Source: Candidatus Polarisedimenticolia bacterium (GTDB lineage: Bacteria > Acidobacteriota > Polarisedimenticolia > Gp22-AA2 > AA152). Taken from it: 40,164 nt of DNA. The notes under the pieces were generated by a model. It saw only the letters and a list, made by a program, of their open reading frames with translations, made no database searches and had not been told where the DNA came from. Positions 9,851 through 18,175 of this stretch are shown here, in pieces. The DNA is taken from positions 1 through 40,164 of the forward strand of contig DASTZC010000058.1 of NCBI GenBank assembly GCA_035764505.1. The letters are read 5' to 3'. Each line of letters starts with the position of its first letter. The stretch's first letter is position 1. The position numbers and the translations under genes were made by a program.

Positions 9851-9900
9851 CAAGGCGCATGGCCCGCCCCCGATGGCGGGCGGCTGAGTCACGGATCCGG

Positions 9901-9929
9901 TTGACATAGGCGCCATCCATTTCTAGAAT
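9901..9929 (+). promoter_or_regulatory. Strong sigma70-type promoter for the lipoprotein gene
   Basis: TTGACA (9901-9906), exactly 17 bases, then TAGAAT (9924-9929): 11 of 12 consensus positions. It predicts transcription from about 9936 and a leader of about 75 bases before the GTG at 10013. Confidence 0.75.
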
Positions 9930-10012
9930 AACGGTTTCGAGAAACCCTTCGAACTCCTGAAGCCATCAGGTAACGACGCCGTCGCGGCTCTCGCGCCGGC
10001 CGGGGAGAACGA

Positions 10013-10792
10013 GTGCTCAAACGACCCTTCCTGCTGCTCCTGTCGTTTCTTTTCAGCGCGCCGCTGCTGGTGGGCTGCAACAAGTCGGAAGGAAGCAAGT
10101 CGCCGAACCTCTTCGGCCCTCCTCCTACCGTCAGCGCCGTCAGCGTCACCAAGGAGCGCAAGCACTTCGACTGCTCCTCGTCGACCGATCTCTGCTGCGT
10201 GGATCCTCCGACCTGCTCCTGCTGCTGCGTTTCCGACCAGGTGAACCAGACGTCTTCCGACTTGGATCTCGTGACGATGACGGCGGACGTGGCCGATCCC
10301 GACGGATTGAGCGACATTCTGGTGGTCCTGGCGCGCTTCCTGGATCCGCCGCGCGACGGAACGCCGGCGGGAACGACGCTCAATCAGATCAGTCTCGAGA
10401 TGTTCGACGTAGGCGGGACCGCGGTAGGAACGTTGACCATCGGCGGAACCGGGATTCCCGTTTTCACGGGGGACGTGGCGGCCGGGGACGGAACCTACAG
10501 CCGGAAGTTCTATATGCATACCACCACGGGCCAGAACCTCGGGTGCATCGAGACGAGCGATTTCGCCGCGATTCAGGGCACTTACAGCACCTTCGGAACG
10601 GTGTCGAGCTACGCCGGCACCACGACGCGCAACTTCGAGTACTCGGCGCAGGCGATTGATCGAGCCGGCAACATCGACACCTCCGCCGGCACCGTCCTGG
10701 CCATCGAGCAGTCTTCGGACGTTTCTTCCTTCGTGGAGCGAGCCTGCGGGCCGCCTAGCGGAGCCGGCGGCTGTTTGCCGGGTACCCCCTAG
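10013..10792 (+). CDS. Cysteine-rich lipoprotein, function unknown
   Basis: 259 residues from a GTG start preceded by GGGGAG. A type II signal peptide ends in the lipobox LVGC, giving lipidated Cys22. Residues 54-72 carry seven cysteines in 19 positions (CSSSTDLCC then TCSCCC). The remaining domain is Gly/Thr/Asp-rich and beta-like, resembling an extracellular immunoglobulin-like fold, and contains IQGTYSTFGTVSSYAG and RNFEYSAQAIDRAGN. More cysteines lie near the C-terminus. I do not recognise the family. Its stop codon shares the four bases CTAG with the stop of the convergent DUF2520 gene. Surface or periplasmic exposure is inferred from the lipobox. Confidence 0.78.
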   Translation: MLKRPFLLLLSFLFSAPLLVGCNKSEGSKSPNLFGPPPTVSAVSVTKERKHFDCSSSTDLCCVDPPTCSCCCVSDQVNQTSSDLDLVTMTADVADPDGLSDILVVLARFLDPPRDGTPAGTTLNQISLEMFDVGGTAVGTLTIGGTGIPVFTGDVAAGDGTYSRKFYMHTTTGQNLGCIETSDFAAIQGTYSTFGTVSSYAGTTTRNFEYSAQAIDRAGNIDTSAGTVLAIEQSSDVSSFVERACGPPSGAGGCLPGTP

Positions 10793-11649
10793 GGCTTCTG
10801 ACTCCTGGACTTCAGCACCCTCCGTGCTTCCGACGCGTCGCGCGGCCCAATCCGTCCCGCCCGCCTCAACATCTCAGCCATCTGCAGCGCCAGAATCCTG
10901 TGGAGAACGGCTCGATCCCGCCGCATCTGACGCAGGACCTGGAGATGTTTTCTCACCGTCGACAGGTCGCGCCGGACCAGGGGGCCGGTAAGGGCCTCCT
11001 CGAGGCCGGCGCGCTCGGCGTTCTCCAGCGTCACGCGCGCCAGCGCCAGGGCGCTACGGCGACTGTCAGGCTTCCGCAGCGAGCCTCCCCGGGCCATCAT
11101 CTCGGCGGCGATCGATACCAGCGCCAGGAGATACCCCGACGCGAAACAGGCTCCCAGATGGTAGGCCGCCCGGCTGCGGCCGCGCAGGGCCAGGGGCCAC
11201 CCGCCGATTTCCCTCACCAGCTCGAAGGCGAGTCGCCTTGTCGTGACATCTCCCTCGATTCCGAAGCCGATGTCTCGCAGCGCCGTGGATTTCGCGGACC
11301 CGCGCGGCAGGCTGGTCAGAGGATGCAACGTGCCGGTGAGCGCCCCGCGCCGTGCCAGCGGGGCGAGAACCGAGGAGCCCAGGGCGCCGCTGGTATGAAA
11401 GACGAACTTGCCGCGCCAGCCCTGCCGCTTCGCCCATCGGCGCGCCAGCGGCGCGATTTCCCGATCCGGCACGGCAATCAACAGAAGGTCGAAAGGCTCG
11501 TCGAGATCAGCCCACCCTGCACGGGTCCCGCGGCGGCCGCCGCGCCCGTAGCGCGCCACCTCCCGATGGCCGCGACGCCTGAGGGCCGACGAAAGCGCGG
11601 AGCCGACGGCCCCCGGTCCGACAAGCACGAAGCGGAGCCGCTTCTTCAT
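10789..11649 (-). CDS. Rossmann-fold DUF2520 domain protein
   Basis: 286 residues. The N-terminus is a dinucleotide-binding fold with VLVGPGAVGSALSSAL (GxGxxG class). The middle has IGFGIEG and AAYHLGACFASGYLLAL, typical of DUF2520 proteins, a relative of the NADP-dependent oxidoreductase/6-phosphogluconate dehydrogenase group. The substrate is unknown. The ATG overlaps the rluD stop as ATGA on the minus strand, so it is the last member of the ileS-lspA-lgt-rluD run. The C-terminal 30 residues are Arg/Lys-rich. Confidence 0.86.
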   Translation of the reverse strand: MKKRLRFVLVGPGAVGSALSSALRRRGHREVARYGRGGRRGTRAGWADLDEPFDLLLIAVPDREIAPLARRWAKRQGWRGKFVFHTSGALGSSVLAPLARRGALTGTLHPLTSLPRGSAKSTALRDIGFGIEGDVTTRRLAFELVREIGGWPLALRGRSRAAYHLGACFASGYLLALVSIAAEMMARGGSLRKPDSRRSALALARVTLENAERAGLEEALTGPLVRRDLSTVRKHLQVLRQMRRDRAVLHRILALQMAEMLRRAGRIGPRDASEARRVLKSRSQKP

Positions 11650-12593
11650 CGCCGTCCCCGCAGAGCTTCGAGCAGGTCCGCGAAGTCGCCGGGAAGCGGC
11701 GCTTCGAAGCGCAGCGGCTCACCGGTTTCAGGGTGCGCGAACTCCAGGCGCCGGGCGTGCAGCGCGAGCCGACCGAAACGCTCCACCTCCTCACGCAGCG
11801 CCGCGTCGCGCAGGCTCGAGGTGCGCGCACCGCCATACTCGGTGTCCCCGACGATCGGATGTCCCAGGTGCTTCATATGCACCCGGATCTGGTGCGTCCT
11901 GCCGGTGAGAATCCGCACCTCCAGCAGCGTGAACGCCGAAAAAGCTTCCTTCGACGCATATTCCGTGATTGCCGCACGTCCCGTGGCGCGCACCGCCATC
12001 CGGGTCCGCGCGACCGGGTGTCGGCCCAGCGGCGCGTCGATGCGGCCGCGCGCCGGGGCTATCCGGCCCCATACCAGGGCATCGTAGAGCTTCAGCACCT
12101 TGCGCGCCTCGAACTGGGCCGCCAGGCTGCGGTGGGCCGCATCGGTCCTGGCCACCACCAGCAGTCCCGAAGTCTCCCGATCCAGACGATGGACGATCCC
12201 GGGCCGGCCGGCGCCGCCCGCGGTCGACAGCTCTCCTCCCAGCGAGAGAAGGGCGTGCACGAGCGTCCCGGTCCTGCGTCCCGCACCCGGATGGACCACC
12301 AGGCCGGCCGGTTTGGAGATGACGAAGAAGGCCGGATCTTCGTGCACGACCTGCAGAGGGATTGGCTCGGGAACCAGCACCTCGGGCGGAGGATCGGGAA
12401 ACTCGATCACGATAGGATCCCCGGCGCGCACCCGCGTGGCCGCGCGGGCCGGCTTGCCGGAGAGAAGGACGTGCCCGCCGGCGATCAGGCGCTGAATGGC
12501 GGCACGGCTCTGTTCGGGCAGTCGCACCTGTAAATACCGATCGAGGCGGAGATCTTTGGGATCCTCCACCACCAGCTCCAGGCGCCGGGCCAT
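11646..12593 (-). CDS. rluD: RluA-family 23S rRNA pseudouridine synthase (RluD-like)
   Basis: 315 residues. An N-terminal S4 RNA-binding domain (about residues 15-75, LDRYLQVRLPEQSRAAIQRLI) precedes the RluA catalytic domain. The catalytic Asp is in HRLDRETSGLLVVA. Other family motifs are FFVISKPAGLVVHP, RTHQIRVHMKHLGHPIVGD and LHARRLEFAHPETGE. RluD makes pseudouridines in helix 69 of 23S rRNA; assignment to RluD rather than another RluA subtype rests on the S4 domain and the gene position next to the lspA/lgt group. The frame stays open upstream to 12890, but the extra part is Ser/Arg-rich antisense-like sequence across lgt. MARRLELVVEDPKD at 12593 is the natural start. Confidence 0.9.
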   Translation of the reverse strand: MARRLELVVEDPKDLRLDRYLQVRLPEQSRAAIQRLIAGGHVLLSGKPARAATRVRAGDPIVIEFPDPPPEVLVPEPIPLQVVHEDPAFFVISKPAGLVVHPGAGRRTGTLVHALLSLGGELSTAGGAGRPGIVHRLDRETSGLLVVARTDAAHRSLAAQFEARKVLKLYDALVWGRIAPARGRIDAPLGRHPVARTRMAVRATGRAAITEYASKEAFSAFTLLEVRILTGRTHQIRVHMKHLGHPIVGDTEYGGARTSSLRDAALREEVERFGRLALHARRLEFAHPETGEPLRFEAPLPGDFADLLEALRGRR

Positions 12594-12603
12594 GCCCGCC
12601 GGT

Positions 12604-13398
12604 TCAGGAGGTTCGGGCCGCGCCGCGCAGCCTGAGGAGGAAGAAGATCGAGGTTGCGGCGGCCAGAATGGCGATGACCTGCGAGGTGGAGAGGAGGCCG
12701 CCGAGGACCTCGCCGCGATAATCGCCGCGGTAGAACTCGATGGCGAAGCGGAGGATGGCGTAACACAGCACGTAGATCCAGAAGATGCTGCCGTGGCGCT
12801 TCTTGCGCGGGTAGAGCCAGACCAGGAACAGGAAGACGGCGAAATCCGCCACGCCGTGGTAGATCTGGGTCGGATGCAGCGGCACCGCAAGCGGCACGCC
12901 GGTCAGATCGTGCGCCCGCGGATCCACGAAGGTCACCGCCCACTTCACGTCGGTCGGCTTGCCGTAGCAGCACCCCGCCGACAGGCAGCCGATCCTTCCG
13001 ATCGCCTGGGCCAGGGCGATCCCCGGCGCGGCGGCGTCGGCCGTACGGGCAAGCGGCATGCGATTGCGCCGGACATAGATCAGCCCGACCAGGCAGGCCG
13101 CCACGAAGCCGCCGTAGAAGACTCCCGCCGACCGCCAGTTCGAGAGGATCTCCGACTTGTGCCGCCAGTAATAGGGGAACTCCACCAGGACCAGCATCAG
13201 CTTGGCCCCGACGATTCCGGAGAGGAGCGTCCAGATGCCCAGGTCGATCATGCGCGTCGGATCGATGGCTTCCCGCCGGGCGTAGTTCATGGCGACCCGC
13301 ACCGCGATCAGGAAGGCGATGGCGTAGAACAGACCGTAGGTCCCCAGGGTGAAGGGACCGAAGCTACCGAGGTTGATCTCCCACAAGACCGGATGCAT
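12604..13398 (-). CDS. lgt: Prolipoprotein diacylglyceryl transferase
   Basis: 264 residues with about seven membrane segments. Lgt moves diacylglycerol from phosphatidylglycerol to the lipobox cysteine of prelipoproteins in the inner membrane. The signature region is present as GRIGCLSAGCCYGKPT, a Cys-rich version common outside Proteobacteria, and LHPTQIYHGV and RFAIEFYRGD follow. It begins three bases after the lspA stop, and rluD follows after 10 bases. Having lspA and lgt side by side places the first two lipoprotein maturation steps in one transcript. Several lipoproteins in this window (10013, 28858, 35637) are likely substrates. Confidence 0.95.
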   Translation of the reverse strand: MHPVLWEINLGSFGPFTLGTYGLFYAIAFLIAVRVAMNYARREAIDPTRMIDLGIWTLLSGIVGAKLMLVLVEFPYYWRHKSEILSNWRSAGVFYGGFVAACLVGLIYVRRNRMPLARTADAAAPGIALAQAIGRIGCLSAGCCYGKPTDVKWAVTFVDPRAHDLTGVPLAVPLHPTQIYHGVADFAVFLFLVWLYPRKKRHGSIFWIYVLCYAILRFAIEFYRGDYRGEVLGGLLSTSQVIAILAAATSIFFLLRLRGAARTS

Positions 13399-13401
13399 AG
13401 G

Positions 13402-13914
13402 TCAGGAGGGGGACAGCGACGCCCGGCGATCGCGGCGGAACAGGTCGAGGATCAAGGTGAACACCCCCAGACAAATCGTCGAATCGGCCAGGTTGAAGGC
13501 GGGCCAGTGGTGGCCCGCCAGGGAGAAATCGAGGAAATCAACGACATGGCCATAGGCAATCCGGTCGTACAGGTTTCCCATCGCCCCCCCCAGGATCAAG
13601 GCGAGCCCCGATTGCGCCAGGAAGTCTGCTTCGCTGGTCCGGAACTGGAAGGTCAGGATCAGCAGAATCGCCAGCACCGGAATCGTAATGAAGACCAGCG
13701 CGCGCATGGGGGCGGCCAGTCCGGCCATCAGACCGAACAGCGCCCCGGTGTTGGCCACGTGGGTCAGATGGAAGAAATCGGGGATGATCGGCACCGACTC
13801 GTACAGCGGCAGGCGCGACACCACGATCGATTTCGACAGCCGATCCATGCCGAAAAGCAGAAGACTCAGGCCGAGGTAAAGGGCTCGGAAGACCGTGCCG
13901 CGCGAACGGGTCAC
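13402..13914 (-). CDS. lspA: Lipoprotein signal peptidase (signal peptidase II)
   Basis: 170 residues from a GTG at 13914 that overlaps the ileS stop as GTGA, so translation is coupled. The enzyme is an inner-membrane aspartic peptidase that removes the signal peptide of diacylglyceryl-prolipoproteins. Family blocks are visible: [36 protein letters not shown] and [11 protein letters not shown], which contain the two catalytic Asp residues. Four membrane segments are apparent. The frame extends further upstream to 14025, but that part is Arg-rich shadow sequence inside ileS. The order ileS-lspA matches many bacteria. Confidence 0.93.
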   Translation of the reverse strand: MTRSRGTVFRALYLGLSLLLFGMDRLSKSIVVSRLPLYESVPIIPDFFHLTHVANTGALFGLMAGLAAPMRALVFITIPVLAILLILTFQFRTSEADFLAQSGLALILGGAMGNLYDRIAYGHVVDFLDFSLAGHHWPAFNLADSTICLGVFTLILDLFRRDRRASLSPS

Positions 13915-16856
13915 GTCGTCCCTTCCCGCGGCAGCTCGCGCATCACGGCGGCGCAGCGCGCGCACAGGCCCGGGTAGCCGGGATCGGCGCCACGATCCTC
14001 CTTGAAGTTCCAGCAGCGCTCGCACTTCTCTCCCGCGGCGCGGCGGACTTCGATTCTCAGGCCGGGAAGCTCCACGGAAGCGTGCGCCGCAGCCCCGGTC
14101 CCGCCCAGCTCGACCTGGGACACGATGAACAGCGAGGCAAGATCGACGCGGTAATCCTCAAGCAGCTTGTGCAGATCACCGGGGGCATCCAGCACCACGC
14201 GCGCCTCGAGCGAGTTGCCGATGAGCTGATCGGCGCGCGCGATCTCGAGGACCTTGAGGACCTCCTCGCGCACCCGGCCCAGCTTCTCCCAGCGCTCCAG
14301 CAGCTGCGGCTCGTCTTGCAAGGAAACGGGCGCGGGGAACTCCTGCCAGTGGATCGAAGAGGCGTCCTTGCCGCCGCCGGGCCTGTGCCGCCAGATCTCC
14401 TCGGCGGTGAAGCTGAGCACCGGAGCCATGAGCCGGCACAGCATGTCCAGAATCCGAGCCAGCGCCGTCTGCGCCGAGCGGCGCGCGGACGACGACGGGG
14501 CCGAGGTGTAGAGACGATCCTTGAGGATGTCGAGGTAGAAGGCGCTCAAGGTGACGGCGCAGAACTGGTTCAAGGCGTGATAGACGCGATGGAACTCGTA
14601 GGCCTCGTACGAGCGCCGCACCCGCTCGAGCAGATCGTTCGCCTGATGCAGGGCCCAGCGGTCCAGCTCCTGGAGGCTTTCCGGCGCCAGCGCATCGCGT
14701 GAAGGATCGAAATCATAGAGGTTTCCGAGCAGGTACCGGCAGGTGTTGCGGATTTTCCGATAAGTCTCGACGTTGCGCGCCAGGATCTCCTCGGAGAGGC
14801 GCATGTCGTCGAGGTAGTCGACCATGCAGACCCACAGCCTGAGCAGGTCGGCGCCGTAGCGCTTCACGATGTCCTGCGGGGAGATAACATTTCCCAGCGA
14901 TTTGGACATCTTCTTGCCGGCGCCGTCCAGGGTGAAGCCGTGCGTCACCACGCCGCGGTAGGGGGCGGTACCGCGCGACTGCACCGCGATCAGGAGCGAC
15001 GACTGGAACCAGCCGCGGTACTGGTCGGTCCCCTCCAGGTAGAGATCGGCGGGCCAGCTTTGCGGATCCAGCGCGGCGAAGCTCGAGACTCCCGACTCGA
15101 ACCAGACGTCGACGATGAAATGCTGCGGGCGCAGGAAATCGCGGCTCCCGCAGGCGGGACAGGCTGTCTGCGGCGGCAGGAAATGGTCCGCCATGCCCGC
15201 GGGGCTGCCGTAATCGGCGAACCAGGCATCCGAGCCCTCTCGCCGGAAGACCTCGGCGATCTGCGCGAAGCTGTGCTCGTCGCGGATGAAAGCGGTGGGG
15301 ACGGCGGGGAAGCAGCGCTCGCAGGCGAAGATCGGAATCGGTACGCCCCAGCTTCGCTGCCGCGAGATGCACCAGTCGGGGCGGTGCTCCACCATGTTGC
15401 CGATGCGGATGCGACCCGCCTCCGGCAGCCATGCCACCCGATCGATCGCTTCCCGGGTGCGCTGCCGCAGGCCGGTCGAATCCATCGAGATGAACCACTG
15501 ATCGGTGGCGCGGAAGATCACCGGGTTGCGGCACCGCCAGCAGTGGGGATAGGAATGGGTCACCGATTCGCGGTGCGCCAGCAGTCCGCGTTTCTCCAGA
15601 TCCTCCTGGATCCAGGCGTTGGCGTCCCATACTTTCATGCCCGCGAGGGCTGCGGCATACGGCTCGTCGGAGTCGAACGCAGCCTGCACGAACCTGCCGT
15701 GGTCATCCAGCGGCGCATAAGGAGGAAGCCCGTAGCGCGCGCCGATGTCGAAATCCTCTTGCCCATGGCCGGGGGCGGTGTGGACGCATCCCGTTCCCTG
15801 ATCCAGCGTCACGTGCTCGCCCAGGACCAGGATCGACTCGGCTCGCGAGCGCTGTGGATAGGGGCGCTTTGCCGGTCCCAAGCCGGTCAGCTCGCGACCC
15901 GTCAGGCTTCCCACGGATCCTTTGATTTTCAAGCCGCAGACCCGCGCCACCTCGGCGACGCGATCGTGCGCCAGGATGACGATCGATTCCCCGAGATCGA
16001 CCAGGTCGTAGAGAAAATCGGGGTGGAAGGCGATCGCCTGGTTGGACGGAAGCGTCCAGGGTGTCGTGGTCCAGATCAATATGTCGACCCGCCGGCCCGA
16101 GACGGCAGGGAAGTGCTCGGCCAGCTTCGAGCCCTCGAGCGGAAAGCGAACGTAGACCGAAGGGGAGGTGTGGTCTTCGTACTCGACTTCGGCCTCGGCG
16201 AGCGCCGTCTGATCCACGATGCACCAGTGGACCGGCTTCTTGCCGAAGTAAGCGGTGCCCGAGACGAAGAAGTGCGCCAGCTGCTCGACGATTGCCGCTT
16301 CGTAAACCGGATCGATCGTGAGGTAAGGGTGGCTCCACTCCCCGAAGACGCCCAGGCGCTTGAACTCCTCCCTCTGGATGCCGATGTACTTTTCGGCATA
16401 TTCCCGGCAGGCCTTGCGGATCTGCAGGGCGCTCATCCCCTTTTTCTTGCCGCCCAGATCCCGGTCGACGCGGTTCTCGATGGGCAGGCCGTGGCAGTCC
16501 CAGCCGGGACGGTAGGCGGCGTCGAATCCCATCATGTTGCGGGACTTGACCACCATGTCCTTGAGGATCTTGTTGAGGGACTGTCCGAGATGGATGTTGC
16601 CGTTGGCGTAGGGAGGCCCGTCATGCAGCAGGAAGACCGGCCGGCCGCGGCGCTGCTCGCGCAGCTTCCCATAAACTTGGACCTGGTCCCACCAGCGCAG
16701 CAGCTCCGGCTCCCGCTCCTGGAGGTTGGCTTTCATCGGAAAGTCGGTGCGCGGGAGGTTGACCGACTGCTTGACGTCGGCGACGGGCTTCAACGATACC
16801 CCACTTGAGGGAGGCCAATCCGGATGGCCCGAGGGGGGCCGGGCGAAAGGCCGCAT
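13911..16856 (-). CDS. ileS: Isoleucyl-tRNA synthetase
   Basis: 981 residues from ATG 16856. It charges tRNA-Ile in the cytoplasm. Class I signatures are HLGQ at residues 89-92 (within [16 protein letters not shown]) and KMSKS at about 649-653. The editing (CP1) domain lies between, with [10 protein letters not shown] and [13 protein letters not shown]. The C-terminus has a zinc knuckle, CERCWNFKE...CARC, as in bacterial type 1 enzymes, and an internal CxxC pair set is present near ACERC/CPACG. The usual family N-terminus ([15 protein letters not shown]) begins about 30 residues in, so a TTG at 16793 is a credible alternative start. The last His of HIGH is replaced by Gln. Confidence 0.95.
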   Translation of the reverse strand: MRPFARPPSGHPDWPPSSGVSLKPVADVKQSVNLPRTDFPMKANLQEREPELLRWWDQVQVYGKLREQRRGRPVFLLHDGPPYANGNIHLGQSLNKILKDMVVKSRNMMGFDAAYRPGWDCHGLPIENRVDRDLGGKKKGMSALQIRKACREYAEKYIGIQREEFKRLGVFGEWSHPYLTIDPVYEAAIVEQLAHFFVSGTAYFGKKPVHWCIVDQTALAEAEVEYEDHTSPSVYVRFPLEGSKLAEHFPAVSGRRVDILIWTTTPWTLPSNQAIAFHPDFLYDLVDLGESIVILAHDRVAEVARVCGLKIKGSVGSLTGRELTGLGPAKRPYPQRSRAESILVLGEHVTLDQGTGCVHTAPGHGQEDFDIGARYGLPPYAPLDDHGRFVQAAFDSDEPYAAALAGMKVWDANAWIQEDLEKRGLLAHRESVTHSYPHCWRCRNPVIFRATDQWFISMDSTGLRQRTREAIDRVAWLPEAGRIRIGNMVEHRPDWCISRQRSWGVPIPIFACERCFPAVPTAFIRDEHSFAQIAEVFRREGSDAWFADYGSPAGMADHFLPPQTACPACGSRDFLRPQHFIVDVWFESGVSSFAALDPQSWPADLYLEGTDQYRGWFQSSLLIAVQSRGTAPYRGVVTHGFTLDGAGKKMSKSLGNVISPQDIVKRYGADLLRLWVCMVDYLDDMRLSEEILARNVETYRKIRNTCRYLLGNLYDFDPSRDALAPESLQELDRWALHQANDLLERVRRSYEAYEFHRVYHALNQFCAVTLSAFYLDILKDRLYTSAPSSSARRSAQTALARILDMLCRLMAPVLSFTAEEIWRHRPGGGKDASSIHWQEFPAPVSLQDEPQLLERWEKLGRVREEVLKVLEIARADQLIGNSLEARVVLDAPGDLHKLLEDYRVDLASLFIVSQVELGGTGAAAHASVELPGLRIEVRRAAGEKCERCWNFKEDRGADPGYPGLCARCAAVMRELPREGTT

Positions 16857-16874
16857 GGTGCAGGCGAACGGCGC

Positions 16875-16903
16875 AATCTAGCATCACCTCCGGCAAAGAT
16901 CAA
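16875..16903 (-). promoter_or_regulatory. Promoter candidate for the ileS-lspA-lgt-rluD-DUF2520 run
   Basis: On the minus strand TTGATC (16903-16898), a 17-base spacer, then TAGATT (16880-16875). Each box matches at four of six positions. The predicted start near 16868 would leave only about 12 bases before ATG 16856 but about 75 before TTG 16793, which slightly favours the latter start. Confidence 0.48.
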
Positions 16904-16919
16904 GAAGGAGAGGAGTTCG

Positions 16920-16948
16920 TTGACGCTGCCGATGCCCTGTGGTAAGTT
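16920..16948 (+). promoter_or_regulatory. Promoter candidate for the cysteine desulfurase-mnmA pair
   Basis: TTGACG (16920-16925), a 17-base spacer ending in TGG, then TAAGTT (16943-16948). The -10 is weak but carries an extended TGn. It lies back to back with the ileS promoter candidate, 16 bases apart. Confidence 0.42.
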
Positions 16949-16996
16949 GCGACCTTCCAATCGATTACGGAGCACACCGCGTCTCACGCGGACCGG

Positions 16997-18175
16997 ATGA
17001 TGCGCGCCTACCTCGACTACAACGCCAACGCCCCGATCCGTCGCGAGGCGTCTCGCAGCATCGCCGCAACGCTCGACGACCGGCTCGGCAACCCTTCCAG
17101 CGCGCACCGCTGGGGACACCGGGCCAAGGTCGTCCTCGAGCAGGCCAGGCGGCAGGTGGCGGCGCTCCTGTCGGCGCTTCCCGAGGAGATTGTGTTTACG
17201 AGCGGGGCGACCGAGGCGAACAACCTGGCTCTGTATGGCGCGGCCCACGCCCAGGATTCGCCCCGTCATCTGATCGTGTCGCGGATCGAGCACTCCTCGG
17301 TGCTCGAGCCGGCGGCCGATCTTGAGCGTCGCGGCTGGAAGGTGAGCCGCATCCTCCCGGATGAAGAGGGGTGGGTCGATCCCGAGCGGGTGCTGGAGGC
17401 TCTCACAGCGGAGACCATCCTGGTGTCCCTCATGCACTCCAACCACGAGGTCGGTACGCTGCAGAGCGTCTCCGATCTGGCCCCGGAGCTGCGCCGGCGG
17501 GGGATTCTGCTGCATTGCGACGCCGCGCAGAGCGCCGGCAAAGTGGCGCTGTCGGCGCAGCGTGTGGGCGCGGATCTGATCTCGCTGTCGTCGGGAAAGC
17601 TTGGCGGGGCCTGTGGGTCGGGCTGCCTGTGGGTGCGCGGGGATGTGCCGCTGGCTCCACTGCTGCGGGGCGGCAGCCAGGAAGGGAACCGCCGGGCCGG
17701 CACCCAGCCGCTCGCCTTGATTGCCGGCTTCGGCGCGGCGGCCGAAGCCGCCGCCGGAGAGCTCGAGGAAGCAGCGTCCCGGCTCCAGGCGCTGCGCGAT
17801 CATCTGGAGATGAGTCTCGTGCAGCGCTTTCCGTCGGCGCGACTGCACGGCGCGCGCCGTCCGCGGCTGCCCGGCACGACCAACTTCTCACTGAAGGAAG
17901 CACGCGGCGAGGACCTGGTGCTGGCGCTCGATCTCGAGGGGATCGCCGTCTCGGCGGGCTCGGCGTGCGACGCCGGCACCATGCAGGCGTCTCACGTCCT
18001 CCAGGCGATGGGGATCCCCTCCTCCCAGGCGGCTTCCGCGGTGCGCGTCAGTCTCGGGCATGGCAGCCGCCCCGAAGAGATCGACGCCCTGATGGAAGCA
18101 CTGGCGCGCATCCTCGATCGGGTGGCAGGGCGGGCGGGCGCGCGCGACGTCACCCGGGCCACGGCCGTTCCATGA
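16997..18175 (+). CDS. Cysteine desulfurase family protein (NifS/IscS-like)
   Basis: 392 residues. A PLP enzyme that takes sulfur from cysteine as an enzyme-bound persulfide. The N-terminus AYLDYNANAPI, TSGATEANNLAL, and the PLP-contacting HCDAAQSAGK are conserved. The PLP Lys is probably Lys201 in SLSSGKLGG; most relatives have His-Lys here, and the following GPKG loop reads GACG. The persulfide loop SAGSACDAG holds Cys324. Its stop overlaps the mnmA start as ATGA, so the likely role is sulfur supply for tRNA 2-thiolation. ATG 16997 is followed by a second ATG at 17000; either could be used. The missing His makes activity likely but not certain. Confidence 0.9.
   Translation: MMRAYLDYNANAPIRREASRSIAATLDDRLGNPSSAHRWGHRAKVVLEQARRQVAALLSALPEEIVFTSGATEANNLALYGAAHAQDSPRHLIVSRIEHSSVLEPAADLERRGWKVSRILPDEEGWVDPERVLEALTAETILVSLMHSNHEVGTLQSVSDLAPELRRRGILLHCDAAQSAGKVALSAQRVGADLISLSSGKLGGACGSGCLWVRGDVPLAPLLRGGSQEGNRRAGTQPLALIAGFGAAAEAAAGELEEAASRLQALRDHLEMSLVQRFPSARLHGARRPRLPGTTNFSLKEARGEDLVLALDLEGIAVSAGSACDAGTMQASHVLQAMGIPSSQAASAVRVSLGHGSRPEEIDALMEALARILDRVAGRAGARDVTRATAVP

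Noticed and set aside
10789-10792. Shared CTAG stop codons of convergent genes, and shared CATG starts near 26664
   Set aside because: These are simple consequences of compact gene packing and palindromic tetramers, with no sign of special regulation.
14940-16808. 622-codon plus-strand frame over ileS
   Set aside because: It is antisense to HLGQ/KMSKS-bearing IleRS sequence and contains no family motif.
17371-18171. Extension of the mnmA frame upstream, as a possible fusion
   Set aside because: The extra 267 codons are an Arg/Gly/Ala-rich shadow of the cysteine desulfurase gene. The MnmA fold begins at the ATG overlapping that gene's stop.
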